A stretch of 64,000 nt of DNA. It comes from a virus. The stretch is taken from the IMG/VR virus record IMGVR_UViG_3300028197_001183, positions 27,220 to 91,219 of that record, one strand, 5' to 3'. The notes under the pieces were generated by a model that saw only the letters and a program-made list of their open reading frames with translations, was not told the DNA's origin and searched no databases. This document shows positions 1-7,017 of the stretch, piece by piece. The translations under genes were made by a program, and so were the position numbers. Within the stretch, counting starts at the first letter, position 1. Each line of letters starts with the position of its first letter.

Positions 1-676
1 CCTTCTCTGCGTCATGCCAGAGTTTGTAAAACATATTCATCCCCTTGGGCGTGGAGATGATGATTACTTTGGTAGATTTACCAGAACTAATAGTAGGATA
101 CACAGAGCTGAAAAACTCGTCAGCAATATGCGTTGGTATAAAGGCGAATTCATCCAGAAATATGATGTTAAAAGACATACCACGGACGGCAGAAGCTGAA
201 GTAGAAGCAGCCATAATCTTGCTTCCGTTTTCCAATTCGAGACTGCCCCTGTTCCAGTTGACAACTCCTTGTTGGAGCCAGTTTGGGAGGTTTTCATAGG
301 ATAGTTGCAAGCGTTGTAACATTTCTCGTGCCGTTGCTGCCTTGTTAGCAAGGATTGCAACGTTAACATTATCATTAAAAATAATATACCACAGCAAATA
401 TGCAGTAACAACAGTTGACTTACCTGACTGTCGTGGCAGTTTTGCTATATTAAATCTATTTGCATGGAATCTTTCTACCATCGACTCTTGAAAGTCGTAT
501 AACTCAAATGGAATCAGACCACGATCCAGCGAGATGATTTGGATATAGTTTTTAATAAAGTAGACAGGATCTTTAGAGCACTTGATAAACTCTTTCACCT
601 GATCATCGGTGAAACTTTGTGCTACGTTAGCTCTTTTTAGGTTGGGATTACCTAGATAGATTTCATTTTGACTCAT
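1..676 (-). CDS. 17: Terminase large subunit gp17, N-terminal part (cut by window edge)
   Basis: This is the ATPase end of the DNA-packaging motor, which docks on the portal and translocates DNA into the prohead. Only the first 225 codons lie in the window and the frame is open to position 1. The visible part holds the ATPase core. Walker A is RQSGKST at residues 82-88, resembling T4 gp17 SRQLGKT. Walker B is IIFLDE at 171-176, with the catalytic Glu last. A coupling motif ISTPKG is at about 207-212. The ATG at 676 overlaps the end of the oxygenase gene by 14 bases and has AGGAG upstream. The C-terminal nuclease domain would lie beyond the left edge. In T4 gp17 directly follows gp16; here about 6.9 kb of other genes separates them. 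Confidence 0.95.
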   Translation of the reverse strand, partial: MSQNEIYLGNPNLKRANVAQSFTDDQVKEFIKCSKDPVYFIKNYIQIISLDRGLIPFELYDFQESMVERFHANRFNIAKLPRQSGKSTVVTAYLLWYIIFNDNVNVAILANKAATAREMLQRLQLSYENLPNWLQQGVVNWNRGSLELENGSKIMAASTSASAVRGMSFNIIFLDEFAFIPTHIADEFFSSVYPTISSGKSTKVIIISTPKGMNMFYKLWHDAEK

Positions 677-1271
677 GTGGAAATGGTCTCCTGTTTTTTT
701 CTTGTCCTTTTGCGTGTGCTTCTACAACCTCTTCCTGTCCAGGACAGAATTGAAAGACTGCGCTATACCTAGCAGCATATGGACAATGCTTTGTTGGTGC
801 TCTGCCCCCATGGGGGACTAATCCTGGGAATATTACAATCCTTCCTGGTTTAGGAATGACTGTATCTGTGATTCGGTCGCCCATCATGAAGATAGTTTCA
901 CCGCCCCATTCAGGTATCCATGCCCTGTTAGTGTAGACAAGGAAACTTAATGCGTCTATTTCTTCCCCATCACAGTGGATAGCAGGACTATCACCAAAAC
1001 GGAAAGCATTATAAACGACTCTGTGAAATGCAGGAATGGGTATCCCAGCGCGAAGAAATGCATGGTTTATACAAAAGAAATCAAACTCCCCATAGTTGGG
1101 GTAGTCGATTGCTCTACCTAGTGAATAAGTGGAAAGGTTATCGTCTGGACTATCATCAAAGATGAGTTGCCATCCGTCAAAGTTGGTGAAGTATGTATCC
1201 ATATAAAGGATCTCTTCATCTGTGAAGAGATCATCAATGACCATCACCTGATCATATTTAACAATATCCAT
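663..1271 (-). CDS. 2-oxoglutarate/Fe(II)-dependent oxygenase
   Basis: The 202-residue protein has the double-stranded beta-helix dioxygenase signature. The iron ligands appear as H99-x-D101 (IHCDGE) and distal H154 (VPHGG). R168 (AARYSAVFQF) is placed to bind 2-oxoglutarate. Enzymes of this family hydroxylate or oxidise proteins, nucleic acids or small molecules; the substrate cannot be read from sequence. Such genes are common in T4-like cyanophages, often near structural genes. The ATG overlaps the last base of the thermonuclease-like gene, and the 3' end overlaps gp17, so it is probably part of the late packaging transcript. A virion or host protein substrate is speculative. Confidence 0.85.
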   Translation of the reverse strand: MDIVKYDQVMVIDDLFTDEEILYMDTYFTNFDGWQLIFDDSPDDNLSTYSLGRAIDYPNYGEFDFFCINHAFLRAGIPIPAFHRVVYNAFRFGDSPAIHCDGEEIDALSFLVYTNRAWIPEWGGETIFMMGDRITDTVIPKPGRIVIFPGLVPHGGRAPTKHCPYAARYSAVFQFCPGQEEVVEAHAKGQEKNRRPFPHESK

Positions 1272-1732
1272 TATTCAACTAACGTACCGTGCGCCCTCCG
1301 TATCTCTTTTAGTGCTTCGAGATTCATATCCTTAGTGCCACCATCATATGCGTGAGCATATCCTTCAGTAATCATTTGCTCGTTAAGGGACACATTGTCG
1401 TCCCCAATGTAAAGCCAACCCAGAAGACGCCCGTATTTCCCAGTGCCACCAACAAGTTCAGTCCTAACAGACAACTCATCATCACCAGCCAACGTGCCTT
1501 CGAGTTTTTCTTTGAGCCAGTTGGTTGCGTCGATTCCAAGTGCTTTCTCCTCTAGGTTCCTCGTCCTTTTCTCTGGCGTATCAACTCCAGCAACTCTAAC
1601 TCTTTCTTTCTTGTATAGATCAAACCCGAGGTCAATAGTGACATCGATAGTATCGCCATCAAGAACACGATTGATCTCCGTCACTCGGAAGTTGTAACAA
1701 CTTTTCCTGCTTGGGGGCGTCAGTCCTGCCAT
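1271..1732 (-). CDS. Thermonuclease-like (SNase-fold) nuclease
   Basis: The protein of about 153 residues matches the staphylococcal nuclease family. It has VLDGDTID with the metal-binding Asp pair, then RVRVAGVDTPE carrying the expected Arg and Glu, and KYGRLLG with the second active-site Arg. The active site looks intact, so Ca2+-dependent phosphodiester hydrolysis is likely. No signal peptide is visible. The ATG at 1732 overlaps the upstream membrane-peptide gene by 74 bases, which is unusually long. A GTG start just before TEINRVLDGD, or a TTG at 1747, cannot be excluded. The role could be host DNA degradation or intravirion DNA processing. Confidence 0.8.
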   Translation of the reverse strand: MAGLTPPSRKSCYNFRVTEINRVLDGDTIDVTIDLGFDLYKKERVRVAGVDTPEKRTRNLEEKALGIDATNWLKEKLEGTLAGDDELSVRTELVGGTGKYGRLLGWLYIGDDNVSLNEQMITEGYAHAYDGGTKDMNLEALKEIRRAHGTLVE

Positions 1733-1868
1733 TTTCCAACTCTGCAAATGCTATTCTTAATATGTATATAACATAACCCAATGCTAATCCAACAGCAATA
1801 ATTACTAGAATAATTACTGACCATACAGGATAACCTGGGATATCAAGAGGACGCAATAATAAATTCAT
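1659..1868 (-). CDS. Small single-pass membrane protein
   Basis: This 69-residue protein has one strong hydrophobic segment at about residues 14-38 (VWSVIILVIIAVGLALGYVI) and a polar C-terminus. Its ATG overlaps the stop codon of the 22-codon ORF upstream (ATGA), indicating coupled translation. Its 3' end runs into the start region of the nuclease gene. I do not recognise a function. Small membrane peptides of this kind recur in cyanophage late clusters. Confidence 0.65.
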   Translation of the reverse strand: MNLLLRPLDIPGYPVWSVIILVIIAVGLALGYVIYILRIAFAELENGRTDAPKQEKLLQLPSDGDQSCS

Positions 1869-1933
1869 TTCTTAAGATTGTGAAGCGAATAATACTCGCT
1901 AATGGCTTCATCGATAGTCTGTGCGATCTCCAT
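1865..1933 (-). CDS. 22-residue micro-ORF, translationally coupled
   Basis: The ORF encodes MEIAQTIDEAISEYYSLHNL plus two Lys. It starts at an ATG with a purine-rich AGGGAAGAAG stretch just upstream, inside the 3' end of the 48-residue ORF. It stops with a TGA that overlaps the ATG of the next membrane protein by four bases (ATGA). The reading is supported by this stop/start coupling on a densely packed strand, not by homology. It may be a real micropeptide or a translational bridge. Confidence 0.45.
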   Translation of the reverse strand: MEIAQTIDEAISEYYSLHNLKK

Positions 1934-2054
1934 ATTCTTCTTCCCTTTCATCAACATCTGCATATGCATTAGTCTTAGCATCTACAGAGGACATCTTCAG
2001 TATAATGAATATGATTGCCACAGGGGCTAAACATAATAGAAATTTTACATTCAT
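1908..2054 (-). CDS. Small protein with N-terminal membrane/signal segment
   Basis: This 48-residue ORF begins MNVKFLLCLAPVAIIFIILK, a hydrophobic stretch typical of a signal anchor, followed by an acidic tail rich in Asp, Glu and Tyr. Its ATG overlaps the TGA of the upstream 72-residue gene. Function unknown; probably an inner-membrane-associated phage peptide. Confidence 0.55.
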   Translation of the reverse strand: MNVKFLLCLAPVAIIFIILKMSSVDAKTNAYADVDEREEEYGDRTDYR

Positions 2055-2269
2055 TCATCAACATCCATATAGCGAAATTTGTAGTCCAATACTCCTTTAT
2101 ACAACTCATCTCTAAGTATGCGTAAGTGCTCCTGCTCCTCATAGGGACGAGCAGGAGCACCTGGCCACAACCTTATCGTTTCACACACACAGTGATAAAG
2201 TAAATATATGTCTTCAATATTCCATTCATAACCAAATTTACCTTCGTCATCCTTCGGATCGAATTCCAT
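2051..2269 (-). CDS. Conserved-looking small cyanophage protein, unknown
   Basis: The product is a 72-residue acidic protein with a central helical part (YLLYHCVCETIRLWPG) and a Glu/Arg-rich second helix. It overlaps the preceding membrane-protein gene by 23 bases and the next ORF by four. No catalytic motif is visible and I cannot assign a function. The gene packing and codon use match the neighbours. Confidence 0.6.
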   Translation of the reverse strand: MEFDPKDDEGKFGYEWNIEDIYLLYHCVCETIRLWPGAPARPYEEQEHLRILRDELYKGVLDYKFRYMDVDE

Positions 2270-2429
2270 GTTTTTTAGTGAATGGTTCCCAATGACTCCA
2301 TTGGTATTCGTGGACTGCCCACATTCCTATAATAGGGACAAAGACTAGCGTCCATGATAGGATGGCAATAGTCCACCAAGTATTTAGTAACCATGCAGAG
2401 AATTGCCCTGCAGTGTGGAAAAAAGTCAT
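2247..2429 (-). CDS. Small membrane protein
   Basis: The 60-residue protein has a Trp-rich hydrophobic region at about residues 8-40 (LLNTWWTIAILSWTLVFVPI) likely to span the membrane once. A charged C-terminus follows. Its start overlaps the stop of the 66-residue gene (ATGA). Function unknown. Confidence 0.6.
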   Translation of the reverse strand: MTFFHTAGQFSAWLLNTWWTIAILSWTLVFVPIIGMWAVHEYQWSHWEPFTKKHGIRSEG

Positions 2430-2626
2430 AGAAAATACTTTGATAGAACGTCTATACGCTCTTGCTCGTGAGCAATAACGTCTAATTGATCTTGAATAGC
2501 AGCGAGCACATCAGGGTGCTCACCAATACCTACTGGATTCTTAAGGTAGATCTCACAATTGAGTCGTGCCTTTTCGATGTTACCTTCAGCATCAACGCGA
2601 AGTGCTTTAAGAATTTCGTTTCTCAT
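2426..2626 (-). CDS. Small helical protein, unknown
   Basis: The 66-residue protein is predicted to be largely alpha-helical. It has a conserved-looking core, KARLNCEIYLKNPVGIGEHP, followed by a helix rich in Gln and Asp. It is coupled to the membrane-protein gene downstream by a four-base overlap. Similar short proteins occur in T4-like cyanophages, but I know of no assigned role. Confidence 0.6.
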   Translation of the reverse strand: MRNEILKALRVDAEGNIEKARLNCEIYLKNPVGIGEHPDVLAAIQDQLDVIAHEQERIDVLSKYFL

Positions 2627-2635
2627 AATTAATTT

Positions 2636-2719
2636 TTAATGATAGGCATTTTCTAGTCCCCATGTAACAGAATACACTACTACCGAGATAATTGCAATTG
2701 CTTGTACCGCTAACCCCAT
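2636..2719 (-). CDS. 27-residue membrane peptide
   Basis: The ORF encodes MGLAVQAIAIISVVVYSVTW plus seven residues, almost entirely one hydrophobic helix. The ATG overlaps the 3' end of the 49-residue coiled-coil gene by 10 bases, fitting the overlapping style of this cluster. It is too short for family assignment. Confidence 0.45.
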   Translation of the reverse strand: MGLAVQAIAIISVVVYSVTWGLENAYH

Positions 2720-2859
2720 TTTTTCCATGGATCCTCGTTATGTAGGCAAGAATTTGGATGTACCCACCCTTTATTTAATTCTTTTAGATCTTCACGGAGC
2801 CTTTTATTTTCGAGTTTCAACATATAAATCTGTTGCTTTAACTTTTCAATTGGGGTCAT
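2710..2859 (-). CDS. Small coiled-coil protein
   Basis: Starting at the ATG (MTPIEKLK...), the 49-residue product has a heptad-like N-terminal half, EKLKQQIYMLKLENKRLRED, typical of a short coiled coil. A C-terminal part carries a Cys and a His. AAAGGT precedes the ATG; an upstream TTG would add 12 residues but looks less likely. The 5' end overlaps the 71-residue gene by 14 bases. Function unknown. Confidence 0.55.
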   Translation of the reverse strand: MTPIEKLKQQIYMLKLENKRLREDLKELNKGWVHPNSCLHNEDPWKKWG

Positions 2860-3061
2860 ACCTTTTTTTCCAAATCTCCAAGAAATACCTATCAACTTGA
2901 TACAAGTCAGATTGGTGTGGTGGTAATCTATCTAGGTCTTTAGACCATAACTCACATATAGATTTCATTTCTGGATTGATGCCATTTGGTCGAAACATTC
3001 TACCAAAGGATGACATAGCAAACGCATACCTCATCCTAATGCGTTGATCGGTTAGGGGCAT
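2846..3061 (-). CDS. Small conserved-looking phage protein, unknown
   Basis: The 71-residue basic protein contains RMRYAFAMSSFGRMFRPNG and a charged C-terminal helix. It overlaps the gnd-like gene by 10 bases and the coiled-coil gene by 14. No family recognised. Its place right after the carbon-metabolism genes may be only positional. Confidence 0.6.
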   Translation of the reverse strand: MPLTDQRIRMRYAFAMSSFGRMFRPNGINPEMKSICELWSKDLDRLPPHQSDLYQVDRYFLEIWKKRYDPN

Positions 3062-3528
3062 GGTGCTAATGATCGAAAGATTTTAGAGCACGTATCAACA
3101 GCAACTCTTGATCCATACACATTAGAGAAGATATATGCTATGCCTAACTTGGAGCAATACAATTCTAACTCTTTACATGATGTGACATCAGCACTACTGA
3201 AATCAATGAGCACATCTCCCTCATCTAGTAGTGGCAACAACTCATCAAGTGTATGCTCTACTGATTCAGGTGGGACAACCAGCATAAAGATACCAGATTC
3301 AGTGAAAGGGACGGTCTCTCCTGACTTAATTCCATAGATTAGTTTTGTCTTAATCTGGGAAACTAGAAGTGGAATACTGGTGGTGCATCCACTAATGTAT
3401 CCAGAATCATACTGCTCGCTTGACATGTCATAATTTCTTTGGTAAGAAAACACATCAATATTATCTGACATCATACGGCGAGCAATGCTCTCGCCCATAC
3501 GACCCAGAGTAATCATCCCAACTTTCAT
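3052..3528 (-). CDS. Truncated 6-phosphogluconate dehydrogenase-like protein
   Basis: The 158-residue product resembles only the N-terminal Rossmann domain of 6-phosphogluconate dehydrogenase. MKVGMITLGRMGESIARRM aligns with the family's nucleotide-binding GLGRMG, but the first Gly is Thr7. PPESVEHTLDELLPLL followed by GDVLID matches the domain's later strands. Full-length phage and bacterial enzymes exceed 300 residues. Here the IDGGNS substrate motif reads IDFSSA, the SGG motif is absent, and the helical domain with catalytic Lys and Glu is missing. It is unlikely to oxidise 6-phosphogluconate. It follows talC by 4 bases, so it is probably a decayed or repurposed partner of that gene. ATG at 3528 was preferred over an upstream start inside talC. 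Confidence 0.7.
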   Translation of the reverse strand: MKVGMITLGRMGESIARRMMSDNIDVFSYQRNYDMSSEQYDSGYISGCTTSIPLLVSQIKTKLIYGIKSGETVPFTESGIFMLVVPPESVEHTLDELLPLLDEGDVLIDFSSADVTSCKELELYCSKLGIAYIFSNVYGSRVAVDTCSKIFRSLAPCP

Positions 3529-3532
3529 AATG

Positions 3533-4189
3533 TTAAACTGTGGAGTTTGCAGATTCCCAATCCTTCTGGAATTGATCAAGTCCCTCACGAGTCAAGACGT
3601 GATCATACATCTTCCAGAAGATCTTAGGTGGCATAGTAACGGTACTAGCCCCATAAGTATAGCACCTTGAGACGTGATGCACATCCCTCAGGGACGCTGC
3701 AAGGATCTCAGTGGGCATCTGTTGCACACTAAATGCATTAGCAATTGCACGGACCAACTCAATGCCACTGAATGAGTTATCATTACAACGACCAATGAAA
3801 GGAGACACGTATGCTGCTCCTGCCTTCGCTGATATCAACGCCTGCGCCACTGAGAAGATCAAAGTGACATTAACCTTAACACCTTGCTCTGAGAGGATCT
3901 TACATGCCTTCAGTCCCTCAACAGTGCATGGGACTTTAATTGTAATTGCTTTGCCTAATAGAGCGTAGTGGACCGCTTGCTTAATCATTTCGTCAGCTGT
4001 CTCGGCAACCACCTCCGTGGAGACGCTAATTAGGTTTGGACATTCTTTCAGTAGTCTTGATGCTACATTATAAAGAGTATCACCCGATCTCAAAATTAGT
4101 GTCGGGTTTGTTGTAACGCCATCGATTAAACCTGTGCTATATGCCTTCTGAATTTCAGAGACATCCGCAGTATCTAGAAATATTTTCAT
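3533..4189 (-). CDS. talC: Transaldolase TalC (fructose-6-phosphate aldolase family)
   Basis: The 218-residue protein is a full-length short transaldolase of the TalC/Fsa family. MKIFLDTADVSEI gives the catalytic Asp (D6), TTNPTLI the conserved Asn, and ITIKVPCT the Schiff-base Lys (K85). GRCNDNSFSG and ILAASLRD complete the barrel signature. It interconverts sugar phosphates of the non-oxidative pentose phosphate pathway. In T4-like cyanophages talC is a well-known auxiliary metabolic gene, thought to steer host carbon toward ribose-5-phosphate and NADPH for phage DNA synthesis. It is followed immediately by the truncated gnd-like ORF. The approximately 50-base upstream gap contains a possible GTAGC/GCTAC stem of unclear meaning. 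Confidence 0.95.
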   Translation of the reverse strand: MKIFLDTADVSEIQKAYSTGLIDGVTTNPTLILRSGDTLYNVASRLLKECPNLISVSTEVVAETADEMIKQAVHYALLGKAITIKVPCTVEGLKACKILSEQGVKVNVTLIFSVAQALISAKAGAAYVSPFIGRCNDNSFSGIELVRAIANAFSVQQMPTEILAASLRDVHHVSRCYTYGASTVTMPPKIFWKMYDHVLTREGLDQFQKDWESANSTV

Positions 4190-4239
4190 AATTTAATTAG
4201 ACTGTAGCTATGTAGGGGGTTTATGCTACTCCAACATAT

Positions 4240-4527
4240 TCAAATATCAAGTTTTCCTAACTCCTCTAATGCATCCTTTCTTGCCTTAAAAGCACCGTCA
4301 ATAAAACCAGCACGATATTCCCAAGTCTGTCCACCATCTTTCCCTTTCATAGGATTGATGCAGGTGGCGTCTCCATTCTTATTGCAGACAAGACCAGCAA
4401 GATCTAATTCACTTTTAGCATATGATGATGCTGTGCCTCGGAACACATGCGTACCATTAATCCAAGTAGCACCACATTTAGGACATTCCTTTCTCTCTAG
4501 TTTGAGATCAGACAGTTCTTTAGTCAT
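4240..4527 (-). CDS. Small protein with zinc-ribbon-like CxxC
   Basis: The 95-residue protein has CPKCGATW near residue 15 and two further Cys at about 48 and 56, which could form a zinc site. The C-terminal half (GQTWEYRAGFIDGAFKARKD) is helical. I believe it belongs to a conserved cyanophage family of unknown function. A late-promoter-like AATAAATA lies 30 bases upstream of the ATG, inside the end of the DUF6321-type gene, so it may be transcribed separately together with talC. Confidence 0.6.
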   Translation of the reverse strand: MTKELSDLKLERKECPKCGATWINGTHVFRGTASSYAKSELDLAGLVCNKNGDATCINPMKGKDGGQTWEYRAGFIDGAFKARKDALEELGKLDI

Positions 4528-4530
4528 GAT

Positions 4531-4800
4531 TTAGCAATTCCAAGCTCTTAAAGATTTATTTATTCTACTATCTGGATCAGATGCTGTCTTCTTAGATGTG
4601 AGTTTCCTCTTCATCCCCGACATCCTCGCGCAAAAACTCGCTCTACGAGGGTTCCCAGTTTTCTTTGAAGGTCTTTTAAGATCGCTTCCTGGGTTTTCAC
4701 GCTCATACGACTTTCTACCTTTTTCATTCAGTCCACCTTCACTATTTTTACCTGACTTTTTCTGCCAGTCTTCAGTAATAAATTCATCGAAGGATTTCAT
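4531..4800 (-). CDS. DUF6321-type basic protein with T4-like capsid-targeting N-terminus
   Basis: The 89-residue, strongly basic protein begins MKSFDEFITED. This closely resembles MKTYQEFIAEA, the capsid-targeting sequence that T4 internal proteins lose by gp21 cleavage after Glu. The rest carries GGLNEKGRKSYERENPGSDL, NPRRASFCARMSGMK and a C-terminal RAWNC, the pattern of the DUF6321 family. The inference is that it is packaged in the prohead as a DNA-associated internal protein and processed at E10. Its ATG overlaps the stop of the 41-residue zinc-finger ORF by four bases. Family membership is from memory of the motif. Confidence 0.7.
   Translation of the reverse strand: MKSFDEFITEDWQKKSGKNSEGGLNEKGRKSYERENPGSDLKRPSKKTGNPRRASFCARMSGMKRKLTSKKTASDPDSRINKSLRAWNC
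4557..4564 (-). promoter_or_regulatory. Late-promoter-like motif (AATAAATA)
   Basis: The minus strand reads AATAAATA, one mismatch from the T4 late promoter TATAAATA. It lies 30 bases upstream of the 95-residue zinc-ribbon-like gene start, at the 3' end of the previous gene. A second overlapping TAAATA follows. Function inferred by similarity and spacing. Confidence 0.4.
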
Positions 4801-4922
4801 TCTTCTTTATTGTTAGGGTTGTTAGCACAATTCTTCTCATGCTTATCCATCCACGTCTTGGGACGTTGGTGTCCAATGGGCACTGTGATGCCACAGTATT
4901 GACACTTCTTAGTTTCAGCCAT
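4797..4922 (-). CDS. 41-residue zinc-finger peptide
   Basis: Starting at MAETKKCQYC, the peptide has CxxC at residues 7 and 10, His residues near 18 and 29, and a final Cys near 32. This is a compact C2HC-type zinc finger. GGAG lies upstream of the ATG, which overlaps the 3' end of the large basic protein gene by 8 bases. A longer frame back to 5030 exists but lies within the upstream gene. A DNA- or protein-binding role is plausible but not shown. Confidence 0.6.
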   Translation of the reverse strand: MAETKKCQYCGITVPIGHQRPKTWMDKHEKNCANNPNNKEE

Positions 4923-6990
4923 AATGATACGCTCCTTTAGTAGTTTTCTTAGGTAGTTTACCACTTCTAGCTTTGGTGCCAGAAGTTTCACCATACCCTT
5001 CAGGATGTTTGCCTGCTTTGGTCTTACCAATAGAATCAGACTTTGCTTTGCTACCCTTCTCAGTATAGTGAAGTTTAGCAGACTTGTCCTTGTCCTTGGT
5101 GATCACGGATTCTTGCCCGTGCTTGCGTCCCATGCGACGCATAACTTTACCGAATCTGCGCTTACTCATCTTATCAGGTTTTGATGTCTGATAGGAAACC
5201 TCTCGACCAGTTTCTCCACTGTCATACTTGTATTCGCCCACGCCTTTCTTGTGACCGATACCATGCTTCTTCATATCCTTTTCGAGACCTTTACGTCCAT
5301 CACGGTTCTTTTTTTCGTCAGACCCCCTGTCAGCACTGATGTGTCCAGTAACCTGAGTCTTTGACTTTTGCATCATACGACCAGTACGATTACCTTCTGC
5401 AAGGAATGCACCGAATGAAAGTGTAGACACTTCCTCACGCTTGATACCACCGATCTTATCGAGTGCTTTACCGATTGCTTTACCGATCTTGTCGCGCTTA
5501 CGCTCTTTGGGTTTGATATTAGCACCCAACTTATTCAATCTGCTAGTAGCAGTGCCAGACTTTGCTGCCTTCTGACGTTTGGAATAGTCCATGTAGGACT
5601 CACCAGATTTCAGTTTCTTAGGATCTGCTTTAGGTTTTGCTGCATCAGCACGATCTTCACGAGCACGAGCATTAGCACCAGGACCACCCAGTTTCTTATC
5701 CTTCTCAGGATCTGGATGCCACATGTCAGCACGCTCAGTGATAGACTCTTCACCCAGTTTGCGTGCTACGTTACGAGCACCACGGGAAAGGGATCTTGCA
5801 CCAGCACCAACTGCTTTCTTGATACCACGCTTCAGTTTGCTACCAATTCTGCTGAGTAGACCAGGCTTCTTAGGACCTGAATCACTACTGCTAGAAGAGG
5901 AGTCACTGCTACTGCTAGAAGAGGAGTCACTACTTGAATCGCTAGAAGAAGAGGACGATTGGGTGGAGTTATAACCACTCTTAGCGGCACTACCCATGTC
6001 TTTCGCGAGATTTTTCGCGTGTCCTGCTGCCTTACCAGCAACTGCAGCACCCTTAACAGCACCCTTACGTGCCAGTTTAGCGCCAGTCTTAAGACCAGAC
6101 TTCAGTGCAGACCCAATTTTCTTAGCGGCACTCTTAACTTTAGAAAGTTTATCGGATCTTGATGAAGAACCACTTCCGATACGACTCCTCGCTTCAGCAC
6201 CAGCATCCTTGCCAGCACTCTGACCTTCACCAGAAGCAGCAGATGCCTTATCCTTCAAGCGAAGAGCATTGACCTTAGCGGGACTGGTAACCTCAGTAAG
6301 TAAACTCAGTGAATAGTCAACAGACTCACAGAGCATATTTGAGACGCTATCAATATCTCTACCTTCTGCCATCTCCTCAACAAAGACTTCTGCCACGATC
6401 TCTTCAATAAGAGTATCGCTAAGGAGTGAGACCTCCCAATCATTCAATTCAGCAAAGATGTCAACTTGATTCCAGAGACTTTCTTTCTGTAGTTTAGCGG
6501 CTCTCTTTGCCTTAGTCTTAGCAAGGATACGTGCCTTTGCATCAGATGCATCTTGCTTAGAAATCATACTCACTGCGCCAACCTTCTTGTCAACGTCACC
6601 AGGAGCATAACCTTCTACTTCAAGAGTCTTAGGGTAATCCTTAGATCCTTTCTTAGCAGGTTTCTCACCACGCTTACGCTTGGCATGAATATTTGCCCAG
6701 AGACCTGGCTTATTTCCTTCATTTGCAATACCGTCCTTTGGCTCAATGAAAGGACCTTCCTCTTCCTTAATTGCTTTGTCACCATGCTTAGCACGGATGC
6801 TTGCCTTTACTTTCTCAAGTGCAGACATACCATCATACTTTTGCCCAGGCTTCTTACCGAATGTATTAGGTGCTCCAATAGGTGCTTTATTCCTACTACG
6901 AGCACCCATACCGCCACGCTCTAGTTGACGGTCTTTCATTTTATCGGATTCTTCCTCACTGAGGGAAGCGATGTCGGAAAAGGATTTCAT
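4915..6990 (-). CDS. Large basic, Ser-rich putative capsid internal protein (fusion-like)
   Basis: The 691-residue protein is extremely rich in Lys, Arg, Ala, Gly and Ser. It begins MKSFSDIASLSEE, reminiscent of T4 internal-protein targeting sequences. Residues about 170-240 form a more acidic, hydrophobic block. Residues about 285-345 are Ala/Lys-rich like a histone tail. Near 345-375 comes a run of Ser interrupted by Asp. At about 523-531 an internal LSFGAFLAEG again resembles a prohead-protease site. The last 165 residues (ending in GAYHYG) look like a separate basic domain. This suggests fusion of two internal-type proteins. A DNA-condensing or head-packaged role is inferred from composition and targeting-like motifs. 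No enzyme domain is visible. Confidence 0.6.
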   Translation of the reverse strand: MKSFSDIASLSEEESDKMKDRQLERGGMGARSRNKAPIGAPNTFGKKPGQKYDGMSALEKVKASIRAKHGDKAIKEEEGPFIEPKDGIANEGNKPGLWANIHAKRKRGEKPAKKGSKDYPKTLEVEGYAPGDVDKKVGAVSMISKQDASDAKARILAKTKAKRAAKLQKESLWNQVDIFAELNDWEVSLLSDTLIEEIVAEVFVEEMAEGRDIDSVSNMLCESVDYSLSLLTEVTSPAKVNALRLKDKASAASGEGQSAGKDAGAEARSRIGSGSSSRSDKLSKVKSAAKKIGSALKSGLKTGAKLARKGAVKGAAVAGKAAGHAKNLAKDMGSAAKSGYNSTQSSSSSSDSSSDSSSSSSSDSSSSSSDSGPKKPGLLSRIGSKLKRGIKKAVGAGARSLSRGARNVARKLGEESITERADMWHPDPEKDKKLGGPGANARAREDRADAAKPKADPKKLKSGESYMDYSKRQKAAKSGTATSRLNKLGANIKPKERKRDKIGKAIGKALDKIGGIKREEVSTLSFGAFLAEGNRTGRMMQKSKTQVTGHISADRGSDEKKNRDGRKGLEKDMKKHGIGHKKGVGEYKYDSGETGREVSYQTSKPDKMSKRRFGKVMRRMGRKHGQESVITKDKDKSAKLHYTEKGSKAKSDSIGKTKAGKHPEGYGETSGTKARSGKLPKKTTKGAYHYG

Positions 6991-7017
6991 GTTCTTCTCT
7001 TTATTTAATTAGTGTGA

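Noticed and set aside
64-411. Minus-strand frame of 115 codons at the left end
   Set aside because: It overlaps gp17 in another frame; gp17 shows intact Walker A and B motifs, so this is a shadow.
3052-3528. Functional 6-phosphogluconate dehydrogenase
   Set aside because: The length is half of the family and the substrate and catalytic motifs are missing, so only a remnant or altered protein is called.
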